Shown here in pieces: positions 1-8,226 of a stretch of 64,000 nucleotides of DNA. Both the position numbers and the translations under genes were made by a program. Below the pieces are notes generated by a model that saw nothing but the letters and a program-made list of their open reading frames with translations, was not told the DNA's origin and searched no databases. Each line of letters begins with the position of its first letter. The first letter of the stretch is position 1. The DNA is from an uncultured Porphyromonadaceae bacterium (GTDB taxonomy: Bacteria > Bacteroidota > Bacteroidia > Bacteroidales > Muribaculaceae): positions 242,837 through 306,836 of the forward strand of contig CANSRU010000001.1 in assembly GCA_947649495.1 (NCBI GenBank), written 5' to 3'.

Positions 1-557
1 CATTCGTTGCAAAGCTTCTTGTACATGCCATACATGTATCCTACTTCGCGTCCACCCACACCTATATCGCCGGCAGGAACATCGCGGTCGGGACCGATGT
101 TTTTCCACAATTCGAGCATGAATGCCTGGCAGAAACGCATTATTTCAGCATCGCTCTTGCCGCGGGGCGAGAAGTCGCTACCACCTTTTGCTCCGCCCAT
201 GGGCAGTGTGGTGAGTGCATTCTTGAAAGTCTGCTCAAATCCGAGGAACTTGAGGATAGAAAGATTGACCGATGCATGGAAGCGGATGCCCCCTTTGTAC
301 GGACCTATGGCGTTGTTGAACTGCACACGGTAGCCGATGTTGGTCTGCACCTCACCGCGGTCGTCAGTCCATGTAACACGGAAAGTAACGATACGGTCGG
401 GTTCTACCATGCGTTCAACTATCTTTGCTTTTTCAAATTCGGGATGCTGATTGTAGACATCTTCCACGCACATCAGCACTTCCTTTACAGCTTGCAGATA
501 CTCATGTTCACCGGGATGCTTCATCTCGAGTGAAGTCATAATGTTGTTTATATCCAT
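1..557 (-). CDS. gdhA: NADP-type glutamate dehydrogenase, N-terminal part (cut by window edge)
   Basis: Makes glutamate from 2-oxoglutarate and ammonia with NAD(P)H; cytoplasmic hexamer. About 185 N-terminal residues are inside the window. The start is the ATG at 555-557 (MDINNIMTSLEM); a second ATG six codons later is possible. The substrate-binding stretch is clear: GYRVQFNNAIGPYKGGIRFH, then LKFLGFEQTFKNALT and the LPMGGAKGGSDF motif with the catalytic-region lysines, followed by the PAGDIGVGGREVGYM segment typical of the hexameric GDH-I class. The dinucleotide-binding domain lies left of the window. A promoter and the previous gene's terminator lie just upstream. Together with the glutamine synthetase-like gene at 14.6 kb it covers ammonia assimilation. 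Confidence 0.95.
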   Translation of the reverse strand, partial: MDINNIMTSLEMKHPGEHEYLQAVKEVLMCVEDVYNQHPEFEKAKIVERMVEPDRIVTFRVTWTDDRGEVQTNIGYRVQFNNAIGPYKGGIRFHASVNLSILKFLGFEQTFKNALTTLPMGGAKGGSDFSPRGKSDAEIMRFCQAFMLELWKNIGPDRDVPAGDIGVGGREVGYMYGMYKKLCNE

Positions 558-607
558 ATTTATATGAGATAAATGGTGTTATGTTATTCTGGTATGTTAA
601 CTTGATG

Positions 608-642
608 CAAATATAGCGATTATTAATTGAGATAAGCACAAA
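608..642 (-). promoter_or_regulatory. Bacteroidetes-type promoter of gdhA
   Basis: On the minus strand TATATTTG (608-615) fits the -7 element TAnnTTTG. A TTTG (639-642) lies 23 bases upstream, slightly long for the usual 19-21. Transcription would start near 600, leaving a leader of about 45 bases. Confidence 0.55.
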
Positions 643-645
643 GAA

Positions 646-677
646 AATGCCTTAAATTTGGTTAAATTCAAGGCATT
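646..677 (-). terminator. Intrinsic terminator after the lytic transglycosylase gene
   Basis: AATGCCTT (646-653) and AAGGCATT (670-677) form a stem that continues inward through A/T pairs. On the minus strand it is followed by TTCTTTG. It ends the parAB-DUF5683-transglycosylase transcript and separates it from gdhA. Confidence 0.6.
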
Positions 678-705
678 CTTTAGCAATTTGTTATTGTGCG
701 GATAC

Positions 706-2436
706 TTAACGGCGCTTTTTCGAGGTGCGACGCTTAGCCGACGATTTTTTCTTGGACGATGATTTACGTGATTTCGACGCTGCCGCCTTAGATTTTTTCG
801 ACGATGATTTCACGCTGCTACCCTTGGCTGGAATCTTGAGTTTCTGACCTATGGATATACGGGTAGTGCCTTTGCTCATGCCATTGGCCTGCTGTATGGC
901 CTGCACTGTCGTGCCGTATTTGCGGGCGAGGCGGTCGAGGTTGTCACCGCTTTTCACCACATGTGTAGTGGGCTTGGGCTCGGCCTTTTTAGCCTTCGCG
1001 CTCTTCTTCGATGCCGAGGTCCGGTCGGCACGCTTTGAAGAATAGGACGACTCATAACGGTCGGAACCTGATTGTGAGCGGGAGCGCACATTGTTGCGCG
1101 TTGAAGCAGCCGCCATGGTCTCGTTGCGTTCTATAACCTCTATCACCAGCTCATCGCCCTCTTTCACCTTGCCACGGCGCAAGTTGTTCCAGCGTTTCAC
1201 ATCAGTAGCGCTCACACCATACTTCTTGGCAATGTCGCGTAGGTTCTCGCCACGACCCACCACGTGTGTCTTCTTGACAACATTGACGGCAGCCATGCCA
1301 TCGCCACCGCCGCCATTCAACGACGCCGAATCGGACTGGCCGGGGACACGACGCGGTTTTCCGGGCTCAACATAGGTGCGGCGCGCATATTCGTCCATGT
1401 CGTGATTGAGTATAGCGTCTTTGCTTATTATATAACTCAGGCACTGCTGCGAAGGCAATACGAGCGAGTAGGGATGATGATCACCGGGAATGATATCCTT
1501 GCGGAACTGAGGATTGAGCATGCGTATCTCCTCCACCGGTATGTTGAGCACATCAGCAATCTGGCGGAAGTGCACGCGGTCGGCCACCTCAACCGTATCG
1601 GTCACGAGTTGTTTTTTAACGAGTGTCGGAGCTATTCCGTAGCGGTTGTGATAGTTCATCACAAAATTGGCGGCAATGAATGCAGGCACATAACCGCGAG
1701 TCTCGCTCGGGAGATAATTGTATATCTCCCAGAAGTCCTTCTTACCTCCACCTGCGCGCCGCAGAGCTTTGTTCACATTGCCGGGGCCGCAATTGTATGC
1801 GGCTATTGCAAGCGACCAGTCGTTGTAGATGGAATAGAGCTGCTTGAGGAATTTGGCGGCATAGCGGGATGACATGCGGGGATCGCGACGCTGGTCGACA
1901 AGCGAGTTAACCTCCATGCCAAGACCGGTGGCGGTGGCAGGCATGAATTGCCATAGGCCGCCGGCTCCTGCGCGCGACACAGCGTTGGGGTTTATAGCCG
2001 ATTCGATGACGGGAAGATACTGGAGCTCGAGCGGAAGTCCCTCCTTGACAAGCTCCTCGATGAATATCTTGCCATAATAATTATGCAATGCCAGCATGTC
2101 GGCCACCAGACCGCGCCGCTTTCCGAGATACATGTCGATGAGTTTCCCCACCACACCATTATAAGGCATCTCTATCTCAGTGGGCAGACGGCTCAGCAGC
2201 TCCTCATATTCTTTGGGATTGCCAAGCTTCACTTTTCCGCCTTCGACAGGCTGCTCGGTGTAGTTTTTCAGATAAAAATTCTCCTCAAGCTCGCGGGATT
2301 TAGTCTCGAAACTTTCGGGAGGTATAACATTATCGTCGGTGATTGAGTGCTTTATGTCAAGAATAGAGGGTCCGGCCCATGCCATAATCGACATTGCGCC
2401 GGCCATCATCGTGACATATATTCTTCGAAAAGTCAT
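706..2436 (-). CDS. MltD-like membrane-bound lytic transglycosylase with two LysM domains
   Basis: Cleaves peptidoglycan glycan strands in the periplasm, forming 1,6-anhydro-muramoyl ends. The 576 residues show a signal peptide ending near AWA-G (residue 21) and an SLT domain at about 115-270. The catalytic Glu145 sits in LPVIESAINP, followed by AGAGGLWQFMPATA and IAAYNCGPGNVNKA. Two LysM modules for peptidoglycan binding follow, starting at about 375 (THVVGRGENLRDIA) and 485 (THVVKSGDNLDRLA). The last 45 or so residues are almost only Ser, Lys, Arg and Ala, an unusually basic tail. The gene ends the parA-parB-DUF5683 cluster, 39 bases after DUF5683, so it is probably co-transcribed. No lipobox is present, unlike E. 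coli MltD. Confidence 0.92.
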   Translation of the reverse strand: MTFRRIYVTMMAGAMSIMAWAGPSILDIKHSITDDNVIPPESFETKSRELEENFYLKNYTEQPVEGGKVKLGNPKEYEELLSRLPTEIEMPYNGVVGKLIDMYLGKRRGLVADMLALHNYYGKIFIEELVKEGLPLELQYLPVIESAINPNAVSRAGAGGLWQFMPATATGLGMEVNSLVDQRRDPRMSSRYAAKFLKQLYSIYNDWSLAIAAYNCGPGNVNKALRRAGGGKKDFWEIYNYLPSETRGYVPAFIAANFVMNYHNRYGIAPTLVKKQLVTDTVEVADRVHFRQIADVLNIPVEEIRMLNPQFRKDIIPGDHHPYSLVLPSQQCLSYIISKDAILNHDMDEYARRTYVEPGKPRRVPGQSDSASLNGGGGDGMAAVNVVKKTHVVGRGENLRDIAKKYGVSATDVKRWNNLRRGKVKEGDELVIEVIERNETMAAASTRNNVRSRSQSGSDRYESSYSSKRADRTSASKKSAKAKKAEPKPTTHVVKSGDNLDRLARKYGTTVQAIQQANGMSKGTTRISIGQKLKIPAKGSSVKSSSKKSKAAASKSRKSSSKKKSSAKRRTSKKRR

Positions 2437-2475
2437 AGATTTAGTTTATTATATCGGGGAGAATAAGGATTGAGT

Positions 2476-3327
2476 TCAGAAATTAAATGCAAGTTGCAGT
2501 CCCAAAGCCGGAAAGGGCGACGTATTGTCGTGAATCAGCGCCGGGGCCACATGCATTGACAAGTCGGGAGAGATATCGAAATTCGTGAGAGAGGCATCGA
2601 CATAGGCATCGACAATAGCTACAAGATACACACCCACCATACTTATTATACACAGGTCGCGGTTACGCCGGTAATAGTCCTTGCGCGACTTCAACGTGCG
2701 CTCGAGCCACGATTTATTGAGGGTGGACTCGTCGGTATTCGGCGGAAAGAAGTCCATATAACTGTTGGTATTGGGGTCATTGTCCATGAAGTCTGTATAG
2801 GCACGCGTGTAGTCGCGTAGCATTGTATTGTTCCACGAGGCTCCGTAGCCAAGCCCCATGAATCCGCCAATCACTATTGGCAACTTCCAGTAACGGCGGT
2901 TGTATATCTGGCCGAGACCAGGGAATAAAGCCGAAAGCCACACCGCACGCGTAGGATCGGGGATGAACACTTTTTCGCCATTCTGACGCGGACCGTCGAC
3001 CAATGTGCTGTCGGAAAACAGTTGCACATCGGGCGAGTCGACAACAGGCACTGTATCGACCGGCATCATCACCAACGAATCGGCCTTTGACATAAAGACC
3101 TCATCCTCCACCACCGCAGAGCCCTCGGGCAACGGCTGCGAAAGCGATATGCTGTCAGGAAGGGAAGGCATTGATTTCGGTGCACGACGCTCGGGACGTA
3201 CCGGACGGTTGGGATTTGCTGAAAAAATGTTAAACGGCACAATCAGCATTACCAGAAGCATGCCGACAGCGTATTTCAACGATATAGTCCTGTGTTTGCC
3301 TTGTTGTTGCACCGTGTTCGTAATCAT
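2476..3327 (-). CDS. DUF5683 family membrane protein
   Basis: 283 residues, function unknown. There is an N-terminal hydrophobic segment (about 15-38), then a Pro/Ser/Asp-rich linker. The conserved DUF5683 core begins at about 128 with PTRAVWLSALFPGLGQIYNRRYWK and holds two further membrane segments (IVIGGFMGLGYGASW and IISMVGVYLVAIVDAYVDA). The GLGQ-Y-N-R and DAYVDA motifs are the family hallmarks. The gene sits between parB and the transglycosylase on the same strand with short gaps. This arrangement suggests an envelope role linked to cell growth or division, but that is inference from neighbours only. Confidence 0.8.
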   Translation of the reverse strand: MITNTVQQQGKHRTISLKYAVGMLLVMLIVPFNIFSANPNRPVRPERRAPKSMPSLPDSISLSQPLPEGSAVVEDEVFMSKADSLVMMPVDTVPVVDSPDVQLFSDSTLVDGPRQNGEKVFIPDPTRAVWLSALFPGLGQIYNRRYWKLPIVIGGFMGLGYGASWNNTMLRDYTRAYTDFMDNDPNTNSYMDFFPPNTDESTLNKSWLERTLKSRKDYYRRNRDLCIISMVGVYLVAIVDAYVDASLTNFDISPDLSMHVAPALIHDNTSPFPALGLQLAFNF

Positions 3328-3390
3328 ACTATAAATTCCGCAATTTCAAGCACTTGCCGATACACAACAAGCACATAAGCGGAGAATCGA

Positions 3391-4284
3391 TCAATCCTCC
3401 TGCGGTTTTATCTCGTCAAAGATAGCAATTAATCTTTCAAGTTCACTCTCGTTTTTGAAGGTAAAAGTTATTTTACCCTTGCCGGAACGGTTGCAAGAGA
3501 ACTGCACCGGCAGACGGAAACGCTGTGAGAGGTGGTCGCCCAGAATGTCAAATTCATTGTTGACCGACGGCTGTTTCCGGGTGCTTGCCGCATCTGGATT
3601 TGCCTGCGCCGCCTCACGATATGCCTTGGCCAATTCCTCTACACGACGCACAGAAAGACCCTCTTTCACAATCTGATTGTAAAGTTTGAGCTGCACCGAC
3701 GGGTCGTCGATGGAAAGAAGTGCCCGGGCATGCCCCATATCAACCCGCTTGTCGCGCAAACCGAGCTGGACCTCGGCCGGAAGGCGGAGAAGGCGGAGAA
3801 AATTGGCTATTGTGGTACGTTTTTTACCTATCCGCTCGCTCAACCGTTCCTGAGTGAGAGAATATTGGTCAATAAGTTTCTTGAATGTAAGGGCTATTTC
3901 TATTGCATTGAGATCCTCGCGCTGTATATTCTCGATAAGAGCCATTTCTGTCAGCTCTGTCTCATTGGCCGTGCGTATATATGCCGGCACCGACTGCAGT
4001 CCGGCAAGTCTGGCAGCACGATAGCGCCGCTCCCCTGCTATAATCTGATATGAATCGGGGGCCACCTTGCGTAGCGACAACGGCTGGATTATACCCAACT
4101 CCCGTATGGAGGCTGCAAGTTCCTCAAGAGCCTCGGCATCGAATGTGGTTCGGGGTTGGTCGGGGTTAGGTGATATCTGGTCAAGATCAATGTCGTTTAT
4201 GGCCGACGAACCCTTGGCGGGCACATCGTCCATAGAGATGAGCGAGTCGAGACCTCGCCCTAAAGCACTGCGTCGTAATGCCAT
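3391..4284 (-). CDS. parB: ParB chromosome-partitioning protein
   Basis: Binds parS sites near the origin and spreads as a CTP-dependent clamp, acting with ParA to segregate chromosomes. 297 residues with all expected parts: an N-terminal ParA-interacting segment (ALGRGLDSLI), the ParB/Srx fold with the CTP-binding GERRYRA motif at residues 84-90, the helix-turn-helix central domain (LTQERLSERIGKKRTTIANFLRLL) and a C-terminal dimerisation domain. It starts 21 bases after parA ends, so the two form an operon. Confidence 0.96.
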   Translation of the reverse strand: MALRRSALGRGLDSLISMDDVPAKGSSAINDIDLDQISPNPDQPRTTFDAEALEELAASIRELGIIQPLSLRKVAPDSYQIIAGERRYRAARLAGLQSVPAYIRTANETELTEMALIENIQREDLNAIEIALTFKKLIDQYSLTQERLSERIGKKRTTIANFLRLLRLPAEVQLGLRDKRVDMGHARALLSIDDPSVQLKLYNQIVKEGLSVRRVEELAKAYREAAQANPDAASTRKQPSVNNEFDILGDHLSQRFRLPVQFSCNRSGKGKITFTFKNESELERLIAIFDEIKPQED

Positions 4285-4305
4285 AGTTTCTATTTTAGGA
4301 TTTCG

Positions 4306-5094
4306 TTATTTGGATTTGGCCGCGCGGCGGTGTTTCGCAATTATTTCGCGGGCAAGCGCCGTGTGCGATGTCGCACCCCGGCTCTCGGGATCGTAAAGCA
4401 ATGCCGGAAGCCCATGCGACGGAGCCTCGCTAAGACGTATGTTGCGGGGAATCACAGTGGTGAACACCATATCGCCGAAATGGCTTTTCAGCTCCTCATA
4501 TATCTGATTGGCAAGGCGCAGGCGCGCATCGTACATTGTAAGCAGGAATCCCTCTATCTCAAGACCGGGATTGAGCTTAGGCTTTATGATACGTATGGTA
4601 TTTATCAACTTCGTGATGCCTTCGAGGGCGAAATACTCGGCCTGAACCGGAATGATGACAGAATGGGCGGCCGTCAGGGCATTGACTGTAATCAGCCCCA
4701 GCGACGGAGAGCAGTCGATGAGCACATAATCGTATTGGTCGGCAATACCGGCAAGCAACTTCGACAGCACCTTCTCGCGGTTCGGACGGTCTATAAGTTC
4801 AAGTTCCGCACCGGCGAGATCTATTCTCGACCCTATGAGGTCAAGCCCTTTCACACATGTCGGAACCTGCGAGCCGGCCAATGGATAATCGTCGACCAGA
4901 CATTCGTAGATGGACGATGACATCTCCTCCGGCTTTATACCGTAGCCGGAGGTGGCATTGGCCTGCGGGTCGGCATCGATTATAAGCACTTTCTTCCCCT
5001 CGGCGGCGAGAGAAGCCGCAAGGTTTATGGTGGTTGTGGTCTTGCCCACTCCGCCTTTTTGATTTGCTATCGCTATGATTTTACCCATAAACAC
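4306..5094 (-). CDS. parA: ParA/Soj chromosome-partitioning ATPase
   Basis: Deviant Walker ATPase that binds the nucleoid non-specifically and moves ParB-parS complexes. The P-loop KGGVGKTTTT lies near the N-terminus, followed by IDADPQANAT (Walker A') and VLIDCSPSLG (Walker B). 262 residues from the ATG at 5094, or 260 if translation starts at MGKIIAIANQ (5088); the second start is as plausible because it begins right at the first beta strand. A possible promoter lies upstream: a TTACTTTG-like box at 5114-5121 with TTTG at 5139-5142, spacing 17. Confidence 0.96.
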   Translation of the reverse strand: MFMGKIIAIANQKGGVGKTTTTINLAASLAAEGKKVLIIDADPQANATSGYGIKPEEMSSSIYECLVDDYPLAGSQVPTCVKGLDLIGSRIDLAGAELELIDRPNREKVLSKLLAGIADQYDYVLIDCSPSLGLITVNALTAAHSVIIPVQAEYFALEGITKLINTIRIIKPKLNPGLEIEGFLLTMYDARLRLANQIYEELKSHFGDMVFTTVIPRNIRLSEAPSHGLPALLYDPESRGATSHTALAREIIAKHRRAAKSK

Positions 5095-5202
5095 TGTGTA
5101 AGGTTACAGTGTGCAAAGTAACTTTATTTTGACCGTAACAAAAAGCGGAGTTCCCTCAAATTGAGTTAAATGTTTATAAAAGCCCCCGATTGTTAATAAC
5201 TC

Positions 5203-5230
5203 GTGAAACACTTTTATAGGTACGTTTCAC
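5203..5230. promoter_or_regulatory. Inverted GTGAAAC / GTTTCAC half-sites between parA and queA
   Basis: GTGAAAC (5203-5209) and GTTTCAC (5224-5230) form a perfect 7-base inverted repeat with a 14-base spacer, overlapping the queA stop codon. The common bacterial parS is GTTTCACGTGAAAC, so these are parS half-sites in everted order. It may be a chance hairpin at the queA 3' end or a degenerate ParB-related site. There is no T-run, so it is a poor terminator. Confidence 0.3.
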
Positions 5231-6438
5231 AGCAACAGTTGAGCATCGCCATAGCTCAGGAATCTATACCCGGCGCCAAGGGCATAATCGTACATCCGGC
5301 GCCAGTCGCCACCGGTGAATGCCGACACGAGCAGCAGCAATGTCGACTGTGGCTGATGGAAATTGGTGATGATTCCACGCACCACCCTGAATCTATAACC
5401 CGGGGCTATTATTATGCGGGTCGATGCAAGAAGTCGCGGCATATCACGCTCGGCGAGATAACCGGCCAAGGCATTCAAAGCGTCGGCCACCGTGGCATCG
5501 GGATGCGTCTCGGAATATGGATACCATTGTGGAACCTCATCAGGCTCCAGACCCTGAATCACCATGCACCCGAGATGATAAAGACTCTCGAGAGTGCGCA
5601 CCGAAGTTGTCCCCACCGCCACCACTGAGCGCTCTTCCCGGGCAAGCTCCTCGATCAGACTGCGGTCCACAGCTATAAACTCACTGTGCATGGCATGCTC
5701 GCCAATGGTATCGCTCTTGACAGGCTGAAACGTTCCGGCCCCCACATGTAGGGTCAACTCACGCCGGGGAATACCCCGTGCCTCCACAGCTGCAAGCACC
5801 TCGGGTGTAAAATGCAATCCCGCGGTCGGTGCGGCCACAGATCCTTCCACCTTACTGTAGACCGTCTGATAATCAACTTCGTCCGTATCTTCAGTAGACC
5901 TATTAAGATAAGGTGGGATAGGTATTTCGCCGGCGGCTTCGATAATCTGCGAGAATGTCACGCCGTTGCTGTCCCACGAAAATTCCACCACCGAACCTGT
6001 GTCTGAACGCTCACTCCGTTCAGCCTTCAGCAGCAGCTCCACTCCATTCACGGTAAGCGGCATGGAGAGCACGCCCTGTTTCCATCGTTTGGAATTACCC
6101 ACGAAGCATGTCCAGCTGCACCGCCCTTCCGATGCGAACGACTGTTCATAATCGCGCGGCGACACCGGCTCAAGACAGAAAATCTCAATCGTAGCGCCCG
6201 ACTCCTTGCGGAAACGCAACCGTGCGTTGATTACCCGCGTATTATTATAGACCAGCACCGCATCTGATGGCAACAGCGACGGCACCTCCGAAAACAGACG
6301 GTCGTCCAGACTACCATCGGCATGCCTCACCAGCAATTTACACCGGTCGCGTTCAGCCAATGGGTGTTTGGCTATCCTCTCATCAGGCAGCGGATAATTG
6401 AATTCAGCAATCTTTATATCAGTAGGTGTCATATTCAA
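5227..6438 (-). CDS. queA: S-adenosylmethionine:tRNA ribosyltransferase-isomerase
   Basis: Transfers and isomerises the ribosyl group of SAM onto preQ1 in tRNA, giving epoxyqueuosine at the wobble position. 403 residues, slightly longer than E. coli QueA (356). Typical motifs are the N-terminal FNYPLPDERIAKHPL, VYNNTRVINARL, the core VEGSVAAPTAGLHFT and the C-terminal ITNFHQPQSTLLLLVSAF. A start at 6432 (MTPTD) is possible. The gene has its own good promoter and is divergent from the META lipoprotein gene. Confidence 0.96.
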   Translation of the reverse strand: MNMTPTDIKIAEFNYPLPDERIAKHPLAERDRCKLLVRHADGSLDDRLFSEVPSLLPSDAVLVYNNTRVINARLRFRKESGATIEIFCLEPVSPRDYEQSFASEGRCSWTCFVGNSKRWKQGVLSMPLTVNGVELLLKAERSERSDTGSVVEFSWDSNGVTFSQIIEAAGEIPIPPYLNRSTEDTDEVDYQTVYSKVEGSVAAPTAGLHFTPEVLAAVEARGIPRRELTLHVGAGTFQPVKSDTIGEHAMHSEFIAVDRSLIEELAREERSVVAVGTTSVRTLESLYHLGCMVIQGLEPDEVPQWYPYSETHPDATVADALNALAGYLAERDMPRLLASTRIIIAPGYRFRVVRGIITNFHQPQSTLLLLVSAFTGGDWRRMYDYALGAGYRFLSYGDAQLLL

Positions 6439-6455
6439 TCAAAAATTTTCACATG

Positions 6456-6487
6456 CAAAGATACTGCCAAGACATCCGCACCGCCAA
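6456..6487 (-). promoter_or_regulatory. Promoter of queA
   Basis: Minus strand TATCTTTG (6456-6463) preceded by TTTG (6484-6487) at the ideal 20-base spacing. The start site would be close to 6452, leaving a very short leader. Confidence 0.7.
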
Positions 6488-6528
6488 ATTTATTTTCTGA
6501 TGCAATCCTTACATATATATTATTATTG

Positions 6529-6536
6529 TACATTTG
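6529..6536 (+). promoter_or_regulatory. -7 element of the META lipoprotein gene
   Basis: TACATTTG matches TAnnTTTG and lies 24 bases before the ATG at 6561. No clear TTTG is seen at the -33 position. Confidence 0.5.
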
Positions 6537-6560
6537 CAAGTGAACTATATCTTCCTAATT

Positions 6561-7052
6561 ATGAAAAAGATTTTGATTATGGCGGCAGCGGCCATGGTGG
6601 CAGCATGCAGCAACAGCAATACCGACAGTAATACTCAACCGGCAGCATGTGGCGAATCAGCCTCCACGGCTATACTCGGAGAGTGGAACATAGCAAACAT
6701 CGTAGAGAACGACTCTACCAACGTACGGCCCGATGAAATGGCCCCCGGCAGGCCACAACATTTCACATTCGACACCGACAGCACTTTCGGCATCACCACC
6801 AACTGCAACTCCCTCGGAGGCACCTATACCCTGCGGGGCGATTCAATAACATTCATCGACATAATGCAGACCGAAATGGCGTGCGACGACATGGCCGCCG
6901 AGCAACTTCTGTCGCGCATACTCCCTCATGTAGCTGCCATTGACCTTATCAACGACTCCACCCTGCGCCTCAACACCTCGGCCGAAGCCTACATTATTTT
7001 ATCGCGTCCGAACAGACAGCCTGACACTGAAAAAATCTCAGAAATTGACTGA
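6561..7052 (+). CDS. META-domain (HslJ-like) lipoprotein
   Basis: 163 residues. The start at 6561 (MKKILIM) gives a proper lipoprotein signal with the lipobox MVAAC (Cys16); a longer frame upstream would bury it and would overlap the promoter. After a Ser/Asn-rich linker comes a META domain: LGEWNIANI, the glycine-flanked TNCNSLGGTYTL motif and the conserved MTEMAC-like segment (QTEMACDD). META/HslJ proteins are small envelope beta proteins of unknown biochemical function, linked to stress tolerance in E. coli. The molecular role here is unknown. Confidence 0.85.
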   Translation: MKKILIMAAAAMVAACSNSNTDSNTQPAACGESASTAILGEWNIANIVENDSTNVRPDEMAPGRPQHFTFDTDSTFGITTNCNSLGGTYTLRGDSITFIDIMQTEMACDDMAAEQLLSRILPHVAAIDLINDSTLRLNTSAEAYIILSRPNRQPDTEKISEID

Positions 7053-7056
7053 GAGT

Positions 7057-7088
7057 GTTGCGGATGCGAAAATAAAAATGTAACTTTG
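7057..7088 (+). promoter_or_regulatory. Promoter of rplS
   Basis: TTG (7058-7060), 20 bases, then TAACTTTG (7081-7088). Transcription would start near 7094, giving a leader of about 78 bases. Confidence 0.65.
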
Positions 7089-7171
7089 CGGGCGATTTCG
7101 TAATCTCTGGCAGGATACGTGGCCTGTTTACATTGCGAGCAGTGTTAACATTTTTAATCATCAAAGAGAAA

Positions 7172-7528
7172 ATGGATTTAATCAAGATTGCCGAAGAGGC
7201 TTTTGCCACCGGCAAAACACATCCCGAATTCAACCCCGGCGACACCATCACCGTAGCTTACCGCATCAAAGAGGGTAACAAAGAGCGTATCCAGCAGTAC
7301 CGCGGCGTGGTTATCCGCATTTCGGGCGAAGGAAACAAAAAGCGCTTCACAGTGCGCAAAATGAGCGACAACATCGGTGTTGAGCGTATCTTCCCCATCG
7401 AATCGCCGTTCATCGACTCAATCACAGTCAACAAGTATGGTAAAGTGCGTCGCGCTAAACTTTACTACCTGCGCGCACTCACCGGCAAGAAAGCCCGCAT
7501 CAAAGAACGTCGCGTAATCAAGAAATAA
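7172..7528 (+). CDS. rplS: 50S ribosomal protein L19
   Basis: 118 residues, the usual length. The start at 7172 ([11 protein letters not shown]) matches the family N-terminus; in-frame codons upstream fall in the leader. Conserved features are [28 protein letters not shown] and the basic C-terminus [17 protein letters not shown]19 lies at the 30S-50S interface. It is a single-gene transcript with its own promoter and a strong terminator. Confidence 0.97.
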   Translation: MDLIKIAEEAFATGKTHPEFNPGDTITVAYRIKEGNKERIQQYRGVVIRISGEGNKKRFTVRKMSDNIGVERIFPIESPFIDSITVNKYGKVRRAKLYYLRALTGKKARIKERRVIKK

Positions 7529-7569
7529 GATTACACGCACCGTCAGCGGGCCGCAAGGCCACAACCGAC

Positions 7570-7610
7570 ATAACAGACCCCGATGCTGAATCAGCATCGG
7601 GGTCTGTTAT
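7570..7610. terminator. Bidirectional terminator after rplS
   Basis: A perfect 20-base inverted repeat (7570-7589 with 7591-7610) around a single A; the core is CAGACCCCGATGCTGA and its complement. It lies between rplS (plus) and the GlsB-like gene (minus), which converge, so it can serve both. Confidence 0.8.
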
Positions 7611-7653
7611 ATTCCGTTTAGTCAGATTGTCAGGCAACCTGACCTGATGCGTG

Positions 7654-7923
7654 TCAACGGTCGCCGAGCTTGAACAGGCCAAATATCCAAAGCGCCACCG
7701 CACACAATGCCGCCGACGAAAGCAGACTCAGATATTGCATGCGGTCGCTGCTACCAGCGTATTCAATCAGAAGCCAACCGCCGGCCAAAGCCCCGGCAAG
7801 CCCCACAATCACAGACAACACCGTCACCACCGGGCCCGCGCCTTTAAGATTGCCCGTCATATACCCGCCTATAAGCCCGATAAGGCTCCATGCGAGCCAT
7901 GTCATAAAACCTACTGTGGCCAT
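7654..7923 (-). CDS. GlsB/YeaQ/YmgE-like small membrane protein
   Basis: 89 residues with three hydrophobic segments. The glycine-rich pattern GLIGGYMTG...GLAGALAGGWL is that of the GlsB/YeaQ/YmgE family of small inner-membrane proteins tied to general stress responses. The exact function is unknown. It starts only 5 bases after the 49-residue protein gene on the same strand, so the two are probably translated from one mRNA. Confidence 0.7.
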   Translation of the reverse strand: MATVGFMTWLAWSLIGLIGGYMTGNLKGAGPVVTVLSVIVGLAGALAGGWLLIEYAGSSDRMQYLSLLSSAALCAVALWIFGLFKLGDR

Positions 7924-7928
7924 ACCGC

Positions 7929-8078
7929 TTACAACATAGGCATTACGGCAGCCGCCACATCGGTATCACCCCACAGATCGGCCATGGTAAGCCACAATAT
8001 CAACAATATGATAAGCACTACGGCTCCAATGGAGACCCATATCTGAGTGTTACGGTTTTTTCTCTTACGTTTTCCCAT
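7929..8078 (-). CDS. 49-residue single-pass membrane protein
   Basis: A short open frame, easy to miss: start ATG at 8076-8078, stop TAA at 7929-7931. The protein starts with a very basic segment (MGKRKRKNRNTQ), followed by one membrane segment (VSIGAVVLIILLILWLTM) and a short acidic outer tail. The positive-inside rule predicts N-in, C-out. It lies 5 bases upstream of the GlsB-like gene with matching strand. No function is known to me; an operon partner role is inference. Confidence 0.65.
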   Translation of the reverse strand: MGKRKRKNRNTQIWVSIGAVVLIILLILWLTMADLWGDTDVAAAVMPML

Positions 8079-8185
8079 AATAGCTTCTTTATTTAATTAC
8101 ACTTTTATTAACACTGACAAGGCTCAATTTGTTTTCCGCACAGCTTTTTATACTTTTTTTGAACTCGTTTTTCGACAAGAACTCG

Positions 8186-8193
8186 TAATTTTG
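8186..8193 (+). promoter_or_regulatory. -7 element of the pta-ackA operon
   Basis: TAATTTTG fits TAnnTTTG and is 33 bases before the pta ATG. The nearest upstream TTTG (8158-8161) is 24 bases away, slightly long. Confidence 0.5.
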
Positions 8194-8226
8194 CATAATC
8201 AAAATTCAAATCGTAAAAATCTCACC

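Noticed and set aside
706-860. Repetitive Ser/Lys codons as a tandem repeat or CRISPR
   Set aside because: Irregular spacing and in-frame coding; it is a low-complexity protein tail.
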